A DNA stretch of 64,000 nucleotides from Leptolyngbya subtilissima AS-A7 (GCF_039962255.1 NZ_JAMPKY010000002.1:1-64000), one strand, 5' to 3'; shown: positions 10,348 through 20,579, numbered from the stretch's first letter. Translations and numbers: made by a program. Notes: generated by a model not told the origin, from the sequence alone.

Positions 10348-10746
10348 GGCTGTTCGAGGGCGTGGTGACGAATGGGAGGTCCTGAAAATAGTGCTGTGCC
10401 CCAGCCCCTAATCCCAGTGTAGATTGTGTCGCCGAGTAGACAGCATTCCCCTTGGATCTTCACCTCCATACCCTTGCCCAAAACGGGAAGTGAGAGCCGG
10501 TTTCATGCCCCTTTTGAGTTTAGCTATCTGTGTCGGTCGCCAGCGATCGCATTCTCAAACCCCGCATTCAAAATCCAGGTGGCTTTTAGGCGCAACGACA
10601 ATTGCCTCACGAGCACCACATACCGAGTTCATTCTGCTACCGGCAGGCCGCTAGCTCTGGCGCAAAGGCCAACCAGAGACAGATTTTCATTTCTTGAACA
10701 CTCTGTAATAGTGTCTTTGTCTCCAGCACTATTTGCGAGGTAACTG
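10348..10746. other. Spacer before the rhomboid gene
   Basis: Almost 400 bases between divergent genes. Open frames exist here (for example 10426-10743), but their peptides have no recognisable pattern and no ribosome sites, so I call none. GAGGTAA at 10737-10743 is the ribosome site of the rhomboid gene. No repeat or RNA is seen. Confidence 0.45.
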
Positions 10747-11478
10747 GTGGTACCCCTAAAAGACTACAACCCAGGTCAGCGTACGCCCTACGTCACCTAC
10801 GGGCTGATTGCGCTCAACATAGCCATTTTTGTCTATGAGCTCAGCCTGCCCGCCTACGGATTGACCGATTTTTTCCACAGCTGGGCCTTGGTGCCCGACG
10901 AGCTTTCCACCAGCTTCAATACGGAAGTCTCAGTCCCCAACGCTGAAGAATGGGTGACGATATTCACCAGCCAGTTTCTCCACGGTGGCTTTTTGCACGT
11001 GGCCGGCAACATGCTCTACCTGTGGATCTTTGGCAACAACGTCGAAGACCAGATGGGGCACGGGCGGTTTTTGGTGTTTTACCTGCTGTGCGGCATGCTG
11101 GCTAACTTGGCCCAGTGGTTCTTTGCCATGGGTTCAGAGATTCCGTCTTTGGGGGCGAGCGGCGCGATCGCAGGCGTTATGGGAGCATACATCTTCCGTT
11201 TCCCAGAGGTGCGCATTCTCACTCTGGTACCCCTAGGGCCGTTTCCTCTACCGCTAAGAATTCCAGCGTTATTTTACCTGGGCATTTGGTTTGTGCAGCA
11301 GGCATTCTATGGCTTCGCCAGCCTTGGGGCTCCGGCCATGATCGGTATGGAGAGCGGCGGCATTGCCTATTGGGCCCACGCCGGCGGCTTTGCCATTGGG
11401 GCGTTGGTGGGCCCCGTATTTGGTCTGTTTAGCCAGCCCAGTCTAGAGGTTGGCGCAGAGACACCAAGCGCCGAGTAG
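10747..11478 (+). CDS. Rhomboid family intramembrane serine protease
   Basis: 243 residues with six or seven membrane helices. The rhomboid signature is complete: HGGFLHVAGNMLYLWIFGNN (H79, N88), the catalytic GASG with Ser138 and the catalytic His211 in WAHAGGFAIGAL. Such proteases cleave substrates within the membrane; cyanobacterial substrates are mostly unknown. The start is GTG, supported by GAGGT 6 bases upstream. No operon partner is apparent. Confidence 0.93.
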   Translation: MVPLKDYNPGQRTPYVTYGLIALNIAIFVYELSLPAYGLTDFFHSWALVPDELSTSFNTEVSVPNAEEWVTIFTSQFLHGGFLHVAGNMLYLWIFGNNVEDQMGHGRFLVFYLLCGMLANLAQWFFAMGSEIPSLGASGAIAGVMGAYIFRFPEVRILTLVPLGPFPLPLRIPALFYLGIWFVQQAFYGFASLGAPAMIGMESGGIAYWAHAGGFAIGALVGPVFGLFSQPSLEVGAETPSAE

Positions 11479-11918
11479 TTGCTTAGCGGGGGATAGAAAA
11501 GCATCAGTTGGGCAAACTCCGTGAACTTGGCAAAGTCGGCCTTCTCACCCTCTGGCCCAAGGCTCCAACACAGGAAGAGTGCCCCGCCGAGCAACTGCCC
11601 CTAAAGCTTCTGCCAAAGCCGAAGGCCACTAAAGACCACAGAAATAATCTTGACTGAGGGATTTCTTCAGCCAGGTAGTCTGCTTGTGGGCATTTAGATA
11701 TGCAGACAAGCGAAGTGGACTAAAGCGCTTTGCGAATTTCAGGCTGCCGACAGCTTTTGTGGCCAAGGTCGGCATCTATTGCTGCGCTTGCCGCGAGGAC
11801 AAGAAGTTGTTACATTAGTTTACAAATACGTAACAATTAGCAACGTGTTGAGGTCTTGAGCCGAAAGCGGGTGAGAGATCATCTGCCTGAACGGCAGAAC
11901 CGGCTGGAGTAGTGTCTG
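11479..11918 (+). promoter_or_regulatory. Spacer and promoter region of the pentapeptide gene, with an HLR1 (RpaB) box
   Basis: 440 gene-free bases. At 11809-11826 GTTACATT-AG-TTTACAAA fits the HLR1 consensus (K)TTACAWW-NN-(K)TTACAWW at every position; HLR1 is bound by the response regulator RpaB, which controls high-light and photosystem genes. The same stretch is flanked by TTGTTAC (11807-11813) and GTAACAA (11830-11836), an inverted repeat with a 16-base spacer. The box lies about 95 bases before the pentapeptide gene. Promoter hexamers are not clear. Confidence 0.55.
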
Positions 11919-12503
11919 ATGGGTAGTAACAGTCCTATGGATTCTCAATCCATCCCCGTAACCATGGGCCAGGTATTAGACCTGTATGCCGCTGGTCGCC
12001 GCGATTTTAGCCACCTCGATTTCCACGAAGCATGGATGCCTGGGCTAGAGTTGCCCGGCATCAACTTGAGCCAGGCCAATTTGGTGTCGATCAATTTACA
12101 TGGGGCTATGCTGGCCGGGGCTAAACTAGGCGGCTGCAATCTGTGGCGCGCCAATTTAGAAAATGCCGATCTGGAAGGTGCCGACCTAGCTCGTGCGGTT
12201 TTGATCCGAGCTGAACTCAGCCAGGTTAACCTGACGGGGGCCAACTTGCGCTGTAGCGACTTGCGCCTGGCCACCCTACACTACGGCACACTCATCGGCG
12301 CTGACCTACGCAACGCCAACCTCAGCTACGCCGATTTACGCGGTGCTGACCTCACCAACGCCAATTTGCGTGGTGCCGACCTCACCGGTGCCAACCTGCG
12401 GAATACGACTCTAGGGCTTGCCAAGCTTGAGGGCACTCGCCTCGATCGCGCTTGGATGGACGAAGCCGAACCACCTCATCCCGAACTGTCCTCTAAGGTT
12501 TAG
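11919..12503 (+). CDS. Pentapeptide-repeat protein
   Basis: 194 residues. From about residue 45 to 175 the sequence follows the A(D/N)Lxx pentapeptide pattern (ADLRNANLSYADLRGADLTN and similar), which folds into a right-handed quadrilateral beta-helix. Functions differ widely and cannot be deduced. The N-terminal part (QVLDLYAAGRRDFSHLDF) is a common cyanobacterial lead-in. ATG at 11919 and a second ATG at codon 7 are both possible. The stop codon overlaps the stop of the convergent murQ gene, leaving no room for a terminator. The HLR1 box upstream suggests light-linked control. Confidence 0.9.
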   Translation: MGSNSPMDSQSIPVTMGQVLDLYAAGRRDFSHLDFHEAWMPGLELPGINLSQANLVSINLHGAMLAGAKLGGCNLWRANLENADLEGADLARAVLIRAELSQVNLTGANLRCSDLRLATLHYGTLIGADLRNANLSYADLRGADLTNANLRGADLTGANLRNTTLGLAKLEGTRLDRAWMDEAEPPHPELSSKV

Positions 12504-13471
12504 GCTTCTCCTTCGCCTACCCCCTCAGCTCTGTCAGCTAAAGCCTGCCGTAGCTGTCCCTGGTGCTGGGCTAAGCGCTCAGCCGCCGCCTGGGCATCGA
12601 GGTTGCCCAGGTGCATCATCAGAGCGAGTTTGACCTGCTGGTTGCTGCGATCGAGTAGGTCAGCGGCAGCCTCACGATCGAGATCGGTTAGGTCGCAGAG
12701 AATGCGCAGGGCGCGATCGCGCAGTTTGGTATTGGTCACCGCCACATCGACCATGCGGTTGCCGTAGACCTTGCCCAGGCGCACCATCACTCCCGTCGAG
12801 AGAATGTTGAGGGCCATTTTGGTGGCCGTGCCCGCCTTCAGCCGGGTCGAGCCCGCCAGCAGCTCTGGGCCAACCAGCAGACGAATATCAATGTCGGCTT
12901 CGGTGGGCACCTGGTCAGCGGGCACGCAGGCCATAAACACGGTGGTGGCACCGCGTTGATTCGCAGCGGCGATCGCCCCTTGGACGTAGGGCGTCGTACC
13001 CCCAGCGGTAATGCCCACTACCACATCGTGGGACTGCACGTCGCGCTCGGCGATCGCCGCGGCACCGTCTTCGGCAATATCCTCTAGCCCCTCAGAGCTT
13101 TTTACTAGCGCCCCGGATCCCCCGGCAATAATGCCCTGAACTAGCTCGGGCGGGGTGCAAAAAGTGGGTGGGCACTCTGCCGCATCGAGCACCCCTAGGC
13201 GACCGCTGGTGCCTGCGCCCACGTAAAACAGTCGCCCCTCCTGGCGCAGCGCCTCGCTAGCGGCATCGATCGCTGCTGCCAGCGCTTCCCTAGCCCCAGC
13301 GATCGCGGCCAGGGTACGTTGGTCTTCACCGTTAAACAAATCAACGAGTTCCAGCGCGCTGAGCCGATCGAGTTGGGCGCTGCGGGGGTTGGCTTGCTCG
13401 GTCAGCAGGTGGCCGCGATCAGCGGGTTCGGCAGGGTTAGTGAGGGAAGAATTAGCGGTCACAGGCAGCAT
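12500..13471 (-). CDS. murQ: N-acetylmuramic acid 6-phosphate etherase (MurQ)
   Basis: 323 residues. The family blocks are LLTEQANPRSAQLDRLS, the SIS sugar-phosphate motif YVGAGTSGRLGVLDAAECPPTF and GITAGGTTPYVQGA, with TRLKAGTATKMALNILSTG and GNRMVDVAVTNTKL further on. It cleaves the lactyl ether of MurNAc-6-P to give GlcNAc-6-P and lactate in peptidoglycan recycling. ATG at 13471 is preferred; the frame continues 38 codons upstream without conserved sequence. A peptidoglycan amidase lies at about 61 kb in this window, but the genes are far apart. Confidence 0.95.
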   Translation of the reverse strand: MLPVTANSSLTNPAEPADRGHLLTEQANPRSAQLDRLSALELVDLFNGEDQRTLAAIAGAREALAAAIDAASEALRQEGRLFYVGAGTSGRLGVLDAAECPPTFCTPPELVQGIIAGGSGALVKSSEGLEDIAEDGAAAIAERDVQSHDVVVGITAGGTTPYVQGAIAAANQRGATTVFMACVPADQVPTEADIDIRLLVGPELLAGSTRLKAGTATKMALNILSTGVMVRLGKVYGNRMVDVAVTNTKLRDRALRILCDLTDLDREAAADLLDRSNQQVKLALMMHLGNLDAQAAAERLAQHQGQLRQALADRAEGVGEGEA

Positions 13472-13514
13472 CCAGAAGGCATATACAATGCCGCCAATGT
13501 AAGGGATAGTGGGT

Positions 13515-14414
13515 CTAGCGCACAAACCGAATGGCGATCGCATAGCGGACGGGCTTGCCCTCGGCGGCTTGAGTCGTCGCCACAATGCAGCTGACGATCT
13601 CGATCAGGGCCAGGGGCACCACCAGTAAAAAGCCCACCAAAATAAACATCAGCGCAATGGTCACGATCCAGGCAATGAGCATCGTTAGCTGAAAGTTCAG
13701 AGCCGCCTTGGCCTGGCTCTGAACGAAGGCAGCATTGGGATTTGCCCCAGATCCCGCACCTTTAACTAACAGCAGCGCTAGGGGTGCCACCACTCGCCAG
13801 GGCAGCAAAAACGAACTTCCCCAAAACAGCGGCCACCCCCCTAGCCACTGGCCACCAACCGCCAGATAGCTCACCAGCGGCACCAAGTGAGTCAGCGCGA
13901 CTAGGGTCGCGTTTGGCACCCCCCCCCTGTCCTTGTCTGAAGCGGAATGCGCTGGCGGCGTGCTGACAATCGGCGGAGGCACCGATTCCTCAGTCGAAAA
14001 ATCCTGTGGTAGTGCCATTGACCCAGCGTTCTCCGCGGTAGCAGGCGAACTTGACGCTGCACTGATAGCATCCTCAACCGCTCCAGCCGCCTGAGCATCC
14101 GCTGGGTTAAACGCGCCCGTGAGACTGAAGCATTCTTGCCAGTCGGCAGTGTCAGCACCGGTTTGTCGCCCACTGACCCACACGCCATCTATGGGGCAAG
14201 TTAACCCCAGACGCATCAGCCCACGGCGAATGTGGGGCACCACCAGGTTTTGAGGGATAGCCGTATCAGCTTCTAAATCGAGGTGGAGCATGGTGCCCCG
14301 CCACTGGCCACGAGCGACCACACCAGCGGCCAGAGAGGGAGTCAGTAACTGGGCGATCGCGTGGGCATCGCCCTGGCGGGCTCGGTCAATCAGGGTTGAG
14401 GTAGGAGTTGACAT
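13515..14414 (-). CDS. DUF4870-type (Tic20-like) membrane protein with a cyanobacterial N-terminal domain
   Basis: 299 residues. The first ~85 residues (LIDRARQGDAHAIAQLLTPS...) form a soluble domain seen in cyanobacterial proteins, followed by an Ala/Ser/Pro-rich linker. The C-terminal ~120 residues contain about four hydrophobic segments with QAKAALNFQLTMLIAWIV, typical of DUF4870, which is related to the Tic20 family of small membrane proteins. Function is unknown. It begins 11 bases after the DUF3110 stop on the same strand, so the two are probably one operon. Confidence 0.75.
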   Translation of the reverse strand: MSTPTSTLIDRARQGDAHAIAQLLTPSLAAGVVARGQWRGTMLHLDLEADTAIPQNLVVPHIRRGLMRLGLTCPIDGVWVSGRQTGADTADWQECFSLTGAFNPADAQAAGAVEDAISAASSSPATAENAGSMALPQDFSTEESVPPPIVSTPPAHSASDKDRGGVPNATLVALTHLVPLVSYLAVGGQWLGGWPLFWGSSFLLPWRVVAPLALLLVKGAGSGANPNAAFVQSQAKAALNFQLTMLIAWIVTIALMFILVGFLLVVPLALIEIVSCIVATTQAAEGKPVRYAIAIRFVR

Positions 14415-14425
14415 TGCTCGTGCCC

Positions 14426-14827
14426 CTAGAGCAGCTTCTCAAGCTGCTGGCGCATGCGGTCTAGCTCAGCTTGAGAAAGTCCGCCATCGTCGGTGGGCGG
14501 AGCGCTGTCGGCTAGGGGAGCAACGGCATCGGGATCGTCGGGGTCCCAGGTAATTTCCTCGAGGGTTTGATCGGGGGGGACCGCCAAAGTGCCCTCGGGT
14601 ACCAGGCGATAGCCGTACTCAGCAGATTCGCAAAATTCTTCAATTTCAGCCTGGTCGAACCCCTCCACAGTGGCCTCTGGAAAGTCCTGAGCCTCCAGCA
14701 TCAAGGCATAGCGGATGGCATCGTCCTCATGCTCAAACATCAAGATTATGTTCTGCCCGTTAATGGTTTCGGCATGAATACCCTCGTTGTCGGTGCGGGC
14801 ATTAAACAACAGCACGTACACCACCAT
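14426..14827 (-). CDS. DUF3110 protein
   Basis: 133 residues. The N-terminal MVVYVLLFNARTDNEGIHA and the following NIILMFEHEDDAIRYALMLE block are the DUF3110 signature, found in cyanobacteria and chloroplasts. The C-terminal half is acidic (DPDDPDAVAP) and ends with a short basic/coiled segment. No function is known to me. It is upstream of, and closely spaced with, the DUF4870 gene. Confidence 0.87.
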   Translation of the reverse strand: MVVYVLLFNARTDNEGIHAETINGQNIILMFEHEDDAIRYALMLEAQDFPEATVEGFDQAEIEEFCESAEYGYRLVPEGTLAVPPDQTLEEITWDPDDPDAVAPLADSAPPTDDGGLSQAELDRMRQQLEKLL

Positions 14828-15080
14828 GGCCCTATCTCGCTAACAGCATTACTTATTTACTGTACCGGGCCGCTGCCCCGCGAACAAAGCTGCCTCAGTG
14901 GTCGTCTATGGCTTGAAGCTCCCAGTTAGGTGACTGAAGCTGGGCGATTCAGGTTTCTTCGCGATCGAGCCCAGTAGTTTCACTACAGATAGCACCGACC
15001 ATTAAGTTCATCGGAAGTGGTAGGCAGAAAGCGGGGAGTTCATTACTATTGGTGGGTGTTCTGCGGTGGCGTAAACGGGT

Positions 15081-18000
15081 ATGACCCCTTCTCAAGAACC
15101 AGAGCCTTCTCGAGAACCAGAAACTTCTCAAGAACTGGAGACCTTTCAAGAGCCGGAGTCGGGCGGCAGCGGCCGTTGGCTTACAGCGGGCCTGTTATTG
15201 GGCGCGCTACTGGTGTTGGGAGGTGCAGCGGCGCTCGGGGGCTGGTTGTGGAGCCGAAATAATCTCGTGCCCTTACTGGCTAGAGAGCTATCGGAGGCTC
15301 TTGAACGCCCAGTGGAGCTGGGACCGGTGGAACGGGTAGGTCTATCGGGGGTGCGGCTGGGGCCATCTAAAATTCCACCGACACCAACGGACCCCGATAG
15401 TCTGTCACTGGCAGCGGTAGAGGTGCAGTTTAAGCTGTGGGATTTGTGGCGGCGAGAACTGCCCCTCACGGTGACCCTAGAGCAGGGAGAGCTTTACCTG
15501 GAGCAGAATGCCGAACGCGAGTGGTTTGACCTAGACCTAGAGCTATCTGAACGCGATCCGGAGCGCGATCCCTTCATCAACGTGAATCTCGATCGGCTCT
15601 ACGTCAAAGATTCTCAGTTGACCATGGTGCCCTACGTCCAGGGGGATGTTGAGCCGGTGCGGGTGGCGATCGAAAACTTGCAGGGCCAGCTCGACTTCAA
15701 CGAAATTTTCATTGAGGTACCCGAGACTCCTGATTCACCCATCGAAACTCGGCAGCTTGACTTAAAACTTAACGGTGAATCCATCCAGGGGGGTAACCTG
15801 GATCTGACTGGGTCGGTGCTACTGCCACCACCTAAAGAAACTCCCAGCGAAACCGCTGATTCTCCGGTCGACCCAACCGAGGCGCCTGGCCCTGGCCTAC
15901 GGGCCAACATTAGTTTGCGCACCCAGAAGGCTCGGACAACCGACATCATGCCCCTGGTTGACTCCTTTCTGGAGGAGCCTCTACCGGTGCAGTTTCCCGC
16001 TGGCGTGATCAGTGGGCAGGCCGATATTGAAAGCGGTCGCGGCATCCCCACCAACGTGGTAGGCACAGCTCGGGTAGAGGAGGGCAGCGTAGTCCACCCC
16101 ATTCTGCCCGAGCCCCTGCAAAATGCTCAGGGCGACGTGCGCTTTCGGGGCCGCACCTTCGAGTTTGAGAATGTCACCGCCAGCATGGGCGATCTGACCG
16201 CCCGCGCTGGGGGCAGCCTCAACTTAGATGAGGGCTACAACCTCAGCGGCCAGGTCAACCCGTTTACCGTAGCTCAAGCTTCTGAAGTGCTGGACAGAAG
16301 TCTGCCGGTAGAGGCCAACGGCACCTTTGGGGCAGACGTCACCATGACTGGACCCTTGGGCAAGCCGGTGCTGACTACCGAGCTGATCTCCCAAAACCAA
16401 GTCACTGTTGACCGGGTGGCCTTTAGCGAAGTCAGGGCCACAGGCATCCTGCGATCGCCCAATCTAGAGATTGATCAGATCCTAGCGGTGCCCGTCGGGG
16501 GCGGTGCCCTGACCGGTAGCGGCGTTTTTACCTTTGGCGATCCGGGGCGGCTGACGCTGGCGCTAGCGGGCGATCGCATTCCCGCCGACACCATCGGCCA
16601 GGCCTACGGACTGTCTGACCGGGTAGCCCTAGGGCCGGTATTTTTTGACGCTGAGATCGCTGGCCCCGTCAACCAGCTCGTCGGCACGGCCAGCTGGCGC
16701 GCCCCCATGGGCAACTACCCGGCCCAGGGCAACCTTAGACTGGCAGGCAACCAGGTGCGCTTCACCGATACCTTTGTGCAGGTGGCGGGGGGCACCATAG
16801 CGGGCGATGGCCTGCTCGCCAATGGTCAGTGGAACGCTGACCTACGGGGCCAGGGAGTACAGCTCAGCCGCTTGGGGGCTGGGCTCGATGGGGTAGCTAG
16901 CGGCACCGCTCAGCTTTCAGGCAACCTAGACAATCCTGGACTGGCGGGTGTTCGAGGCCAGGGCAATGGCGCGATCGCCCTGGCCAGGGGCGGCACCTTG
17001 CTCACCAACGCCAGTCTGGCGGGCGGCCAGTGGAGCGCCAACCTGCAGGGCCAGGATCTGCAAATGGCGGCCTTTGCCCCCGACCTTCAGGGCACCGCTG
17101 ATGGCAATTTTCGCTTTACCGGCAGCACCGATAACCTCACCCTGGCCGGGGCGAGGGGACAGGGGCAACTCGTGCTCTCAGACGGTTTGGCTACGGCGGC
17201 GGCTCGCTCGCCTCAGCTCGCCCAGGTGCGCGGCCCGCTCACCGCCGACCTAGCTTGGAACGGGCAGTCGATCCTAGTGCGGCAGGCCAACACTACAGGA
17301 ATCCAGGCCAATGGATTTATCACCCCGCGGCTCAGTGGCCCTGAAGCACCGGCGATCGCCAACCTCGATCTCAATCTCAACGCCGATAACTTCAGCCTGG
17401 CGGCGCTGCCCGTGCCCCAGGTAATTCCCCTGACGGGCAATGCCTTCTTTAACGGACGGCTGCGCGGTCGTCCCGGTGCTCTAGCCCTGAGCGGCGATGC
17501 CTCTCTGGTGGGGCTACAGGCGGGCGATCTGGCCTTTGCCTCTCCCCTCAGCGGCCCGGTTACCTACAACCAGGGCGGCGCTCTGGCGGTTGATCTGACG
17601 GGCGGCGGCGATCGCGTCTATGTGGCCAGCGCTGGAGGCGAACGCGATCTAGCCTTCGAGATCCGCAGCGGCGAAGCCCTGGCCGAGGGCTACACCCGAG
17701 GCGACAACCTCTACGCCACCGTTGAAAATTTGCCCCTGAGCGACCTCCGCCTGCCCCAGGCCAGCGTGAACGGCATTGGCACCGTGAGCGGTCTGATCAG
17801 CCGGGCCGAAATTGTCGCTAACCTGCGGCAGCCCACCCTCCAGGCCACCTTCGACGTGGAAGACCCCAGCATTGGCTACCTCAGGCTGCCCAACGAAACC
17901 ACCACCGTCGCCATTGACCCTACAGCCCCCGAGCGCCCAGCCGAGTTTACTCGCTATGGTCGTCTGCGAGGCAGCGTTACCTACGCCAACAACGTCATCG

Positions 18001-20579
18001 GTCTAGCCGGGGTCGTGCTCGAATCGGCCTCTGGGCTCAGCCGCTACCTGGCTAGCGGCACCTACACCCTAGGCGACCAGCCCCAAATCAACGGCGAGCT
18101 TGTAGTTGACAACGGTCAAATTCAAGACCTGCTCAAAACCTTGCTGATTTTTGAGCAGGCCGATTTTCGCTTTAACGTGTTGCAGCCCCCCGAGTGGTAT
18201 CGCCCCGCTACTGAGGCCGATTTGGCTTCGCTAGAGGAGGTGCAGACCGTGGGCGATCGCAACGCCAGCCTGCTCGATCAGCTCCGCCGTCTAGCCGAAG
18301 TGCAAGAGCTCAAAGATATGCTGGCGGCCCAGGGCGAAACCGCCACCCTGCCTCCCCTCGATGAGTTTGTCGGCAACTTCTCGGGCAAAGTAACCGCCAA
18401 TGGCACCGTGCCCGACAGCCTCAACATCACCTTTGACCTGGCCGGCGCTGATTGGGTCTGGGGCAATGCCGACGGCAGCAACGGTGCTACCTATCGCATC
18501 GACGAAGTCATTGCTAAGGGCAGCTACCAAGACAGCGTCATTCGCCTCGAGCCAGTCAGCCTGCGCTCCAACTTCACCAACTTTTCCGATACCACCCAGC
18601 AGGGTGTAGGGCTGGCTACCCTCAACGGCGACTTTAGCCTGCGTCCTGATGACCCCGTGGCCCGTACCCTGCGTCTGGAGGTGAGCAATGTGCCCATCAA
18701 CGCGCTGCGCCAGCCTTTACGCCTGCCCGACAACCTCGACGGGCTAGTCAACCTGGGGGCCACCCTCACTGGCACCTTGGCTGCCCCTCAAGTGCGCGGT
18801 CAGCTGGCGGTCAACGAAGCCACCATCAACCGCAACGCCATCGATCTGGCCACCGCTAACTTCCGGTACGAAGACGCCCGCCTCAACCTGATCAGCCGAG
18901 TCGCCATTGACGAACAAGTCGACCCGCTGCGGCTGGTGGCCACTGTGCCCCTGCCTCTGCCTGGTCTTCGGCAACAGCCTGAAACCGATACGGTCGATAT
19001 TTCCCTGAGAGTGCGTGACGAGGGCTTTGCCTTGGTCAATCTGTTCACCCGCGCCATCACCTGGGAGTCAGGCCCAGCCAGCCTCGACCTAGCCGTTCAA
19101 GGGCGCTGGCCCGTCAACCGGCCCGTTCAGGAAGCCCTCACCACCCTCAATGTGACCGGCAATGCCAACCTTGAGGGCGTCACCATCAGCTCTCGCAGCC
19201 TGTCGGAGCCCCTCACCAATATCCAAGGCCGCATCGATGTGCTCGAAGGCCCTGACACCATCCGCGGCAACTCTGTCTACACCAACGGCCTCGTGCTCGC
19301 GTTCCAGAACCTAGAGGGCGACTTTAGCAACGGCAAGGTAACGGCTGAGGGCAACCTCAAGCTGCTGCCTTCAGTGCAAGACTTGGCCCCTGGACTGTTT
19401 GACACCCGCACGGCCCTAGAGGACGGTACGCCAGCACCCACGGGTGAAAACCCCTTCCACGTTACCCTCGACAACATTGCTCTTGACCTGCGCAACCCTG
19501 CTGGCACCTATCGAGGCCGCGTCGATGGCAACGTTGTTGTCGACGGCAGCGTCTTTTTGCTGCCGCCCCTGGTCTACGGCGAAGTGAAGCTATCAAATGG
19601 GCTGCTCACCCTGCCTGATACCAGTGTCGGGGGAGGCACCTCCACCACCTTTGCATCTACTGCAGAGTCCAGCATCTTTGACCCCATTCCGCCGGTGTTA
19701 GAAGACCTTAAGCTGGTGCTGGCTGAGAATGTGCGGTTGGCCGTCCCCGGCATTGTAGATGTGAGGGCCGAAGGTACGCTAGACCTGATGGGTACGGTCC
19801 CCAACATCAGACCCGATGGCCGGATCAATCTACCTTCGGGCCGCATTAACCTACTGACCACCGAGTTTCGCCTCACAGGTGATGAGAACTATGCTGAGTT
19901 CAGCGATCTCGACGAAACCATCGACCCCTACTTAGTGGCCAACCTATCAGCGGCAGTGCCTGATAGCGCTGCGGCTGGCAATGCCTTAGCTGTAGCCACC
20001 CCCTTCCCCCGCAACGAGATTAGCGTGTCTCGCATCGACCAACTGGGTCTCACCCAGGCTGGGGTGCAGACTGTACGCATTCGCGCCAGCGTCAACGGTC
20101 GCGTTAGCCGCGTAGTGAATCTGCAGGGAGTAGAGCTATCCAGTACTCCACCCCGCTCTGAGGGTGAGATTGTTGCCTTGCTCAGCGGTGGGCTACTGGC
20201 GGCACTTGAATCCACCTTGGGCAGCGTGTCAGGCGGCGGCGATGGGTTCCAGGGCCTGCTAGCTTTTGCGGGGTCGGCCCTGCTCAACAACCTGCAAAAT
20301 CTGCTGGGGTCGGGGCTAGATCGCACCGAGCTACGCCTGTTTTCGGCCTCGCCACCGGGGGGGCAACAAACAGGTACGATCGATATTGGCGGCGAGATTG
20401 GCTTTAACTTTTCACCCAGTATCTCGGTGTCAGTGCAAAAAGTATTTACTAATGTTACCCCCGCCGTGTTTAGCGTGCGCTATCGCATCAACGACCAGAT
20501 CACGGTGCGGGGCATCACCAGCTACGAGCAATTCAATGAAAACACCGGTGCAGTTGTAGAATTTCGATTTCAGCCTTGA
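15081..20579 (+). CDS. TamB-type translocation and assembly protein (DUF490)
   Basis: 1832 residues. After an acidic head and one membrane anchor (residues ~33-58) the protein is a very long beta-rich chain with repeated FxGxxxG and LxGxxQxP units, ending in the C-terminal DUF490/TamB domain (from about residue 1500; SGRINLLTTEFRLTGDENYA, VRIRASVNGRVSR, LLSGGLLAALEST, the terminal YEQFNENTGAVVEFRFQP). TamB proteins span the periplasm and act in outer-membrane protein or lipid transport together with an Omp85 partner; none is adjacent here. The stop overlaps a possible TTG start of lepB, so the two may be co-transcribed. Confidence 0.9.
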   Translation: MTPSQEPEPSREPETSQELETFQEPESGGSGRWLTAGLLLGALLVLGGAAALGGWLWSRNNLVPLLARELSEALERPVELGPVERVGLSGVRLGPSKIPPTPTDPDSLSLAAVEVQFKLWDLWRRELPLTVTLEQGELYLEQNAEREWFDLDLELSERDPERDPFINVNLDRLYVKDSQLTMVPYVQGDVEPVRVAIENLQGQLDFNEIFIEVPETPDSPIETRQLDLKLNGESIQGGNLDLTGSVLLPPPKETPSETADSPVDPTEAPGPGLRANISLRTQKARTTDIMPLVDSFLEEPLPVQFPAGVISGQADIESGRGIPTNVVGTARVEEGSVVHPILPEPLQNAQGDVRFRGRTFEFENVTASMGDLTARAGGSLNLDEGYNLSGQVNPFTVAQASEVLDRSLPVEANGTFGADVTMTGPLGKPVLTTELISQNQVTVDRVAFSEVRATGILRSPNLEIDQILAVPVGGGALTGSGVFTFGDPGRLTLALAGDRIPADTIGQAYGLSDRVALGPVFFDAEIAGPVNQLVGTASWRAPMGNYPAQGNLRLAGNQVRFTDTFVQVAGGTIAGDGLLANGQWNADLRGQGVQLSRLGAGLDGVASGTAQLSGNLDNPGLAGVRGQGNGAIALARGGTLLTNASLAGGQWSANLQGQDLQMAAFAPDLQGTADGNFRFTGSTDNLTLAGARGQGQLVLSDGLATAAARSPQLAQVRGPLTADLAWNGQSILVRQANTTGIQANGFITPRLSGPEAPAIANLDLNLNADNFSLAALPVPQVIPLTGNAFFNGRLRGRPGALALSGDASLVGLQAGDLAFASPLSGPVTYNQGGALAVDLTGGGDRVYVASAGGERDLAFEIRSGEALAEGYTRGDNLYATVENLPLSDLRLPQASVNGIGTVSGLISRAEIVANLRQPTLQATFDVEDPSIGYLRLPNETTTVAIDPTAPERPAEFTRYGRLRGSVTYANNVIGLAGVVLESASGLSRYLASGTYTLGDQPQINGELVVDNGQIQDLLKTLLIFEQADFRFNVLQPPEWYRPATEADLASLEEVQTVGDRNASLLDQLRRLAEVQELKDMLAAQGETATLPPLDEFVGNFSGKVTANGTVPDSLNITFDLAGADWVWGNADGSNGATYRIDEVIAKGSYQDSVIRLEPVSLRSNFTNFSDTTQQGVGLATLNGDFSLRPDDPVARTLRLEVSNVPINALRQPLRLPDNLDGLVNLGATLTGTLAAPQVRGQLAVNEATINRNAIDLATANFRYEDARLNLISRVAIDEQVDPLRLVATVPLPLPGLRQQPETDTVDISLRVRDEGFALVNLFTRAITWESGPASLDLAVQGRWPVNRPVQEALTTLNVTGNANLEGVTISSRSLSEPLTNIQGRIDVLEGPDTIRGNSVYTNGLVLAFQNLEGDFSNGKVTAEGNLKLLPSVQDLAPGLFDTRTALEDGTPAPTGENPFHVTLDNIALDLRNPAGTYRGRVDGNVVVDGSVFLLPPLVYGEVKLSNGLLTLPDTSVGGGTSTTFASTAESSIFDPIPPVLEDLKLVLAENVRLAVPGIVDVRAEGTLDLMGTVPNIRPDGRINLPSGRINLLTTEFRLTGDENYAEFSDLDETIDPYLVANLSAAVPDSAAAGNALAVATPFPRNEISVSRIDQLGLTQAGVQTVRIRASVNGRVSRVVNLQGVELSSTPPRSEGEIVALLSGGLLAALESTLGSVSGGGDGFQGLLAFAGSALLNNLQNLLGSGLDRTELRLFSASPPGGQQTGTIDIGGEIGFNFSPSISVSVQKVFTNVTPAVFSVRYRINDQITVRGITSYEQFNENTGAVVEFRFQP
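15090..15161 (+). repeat. Four 18-bp coding repeats in the TamB head
   Basis: Four imperfect six-codon units (SQEPEP, SREPET, SQELET, FQEPES) follow the first three codons. They make an acidic cytoplasmic tail in front of the membrane anchor. The repeat is exact in phase and likely to vary in copy number between strains. Confidence 0.75.

Noticed and set aside
10426..10743. 105-codon frame before the rhomboid gene
   Set aside because: Peptide composition is irregular, no ribosome site, no recognisable family; it overlaps the promoter spacer.
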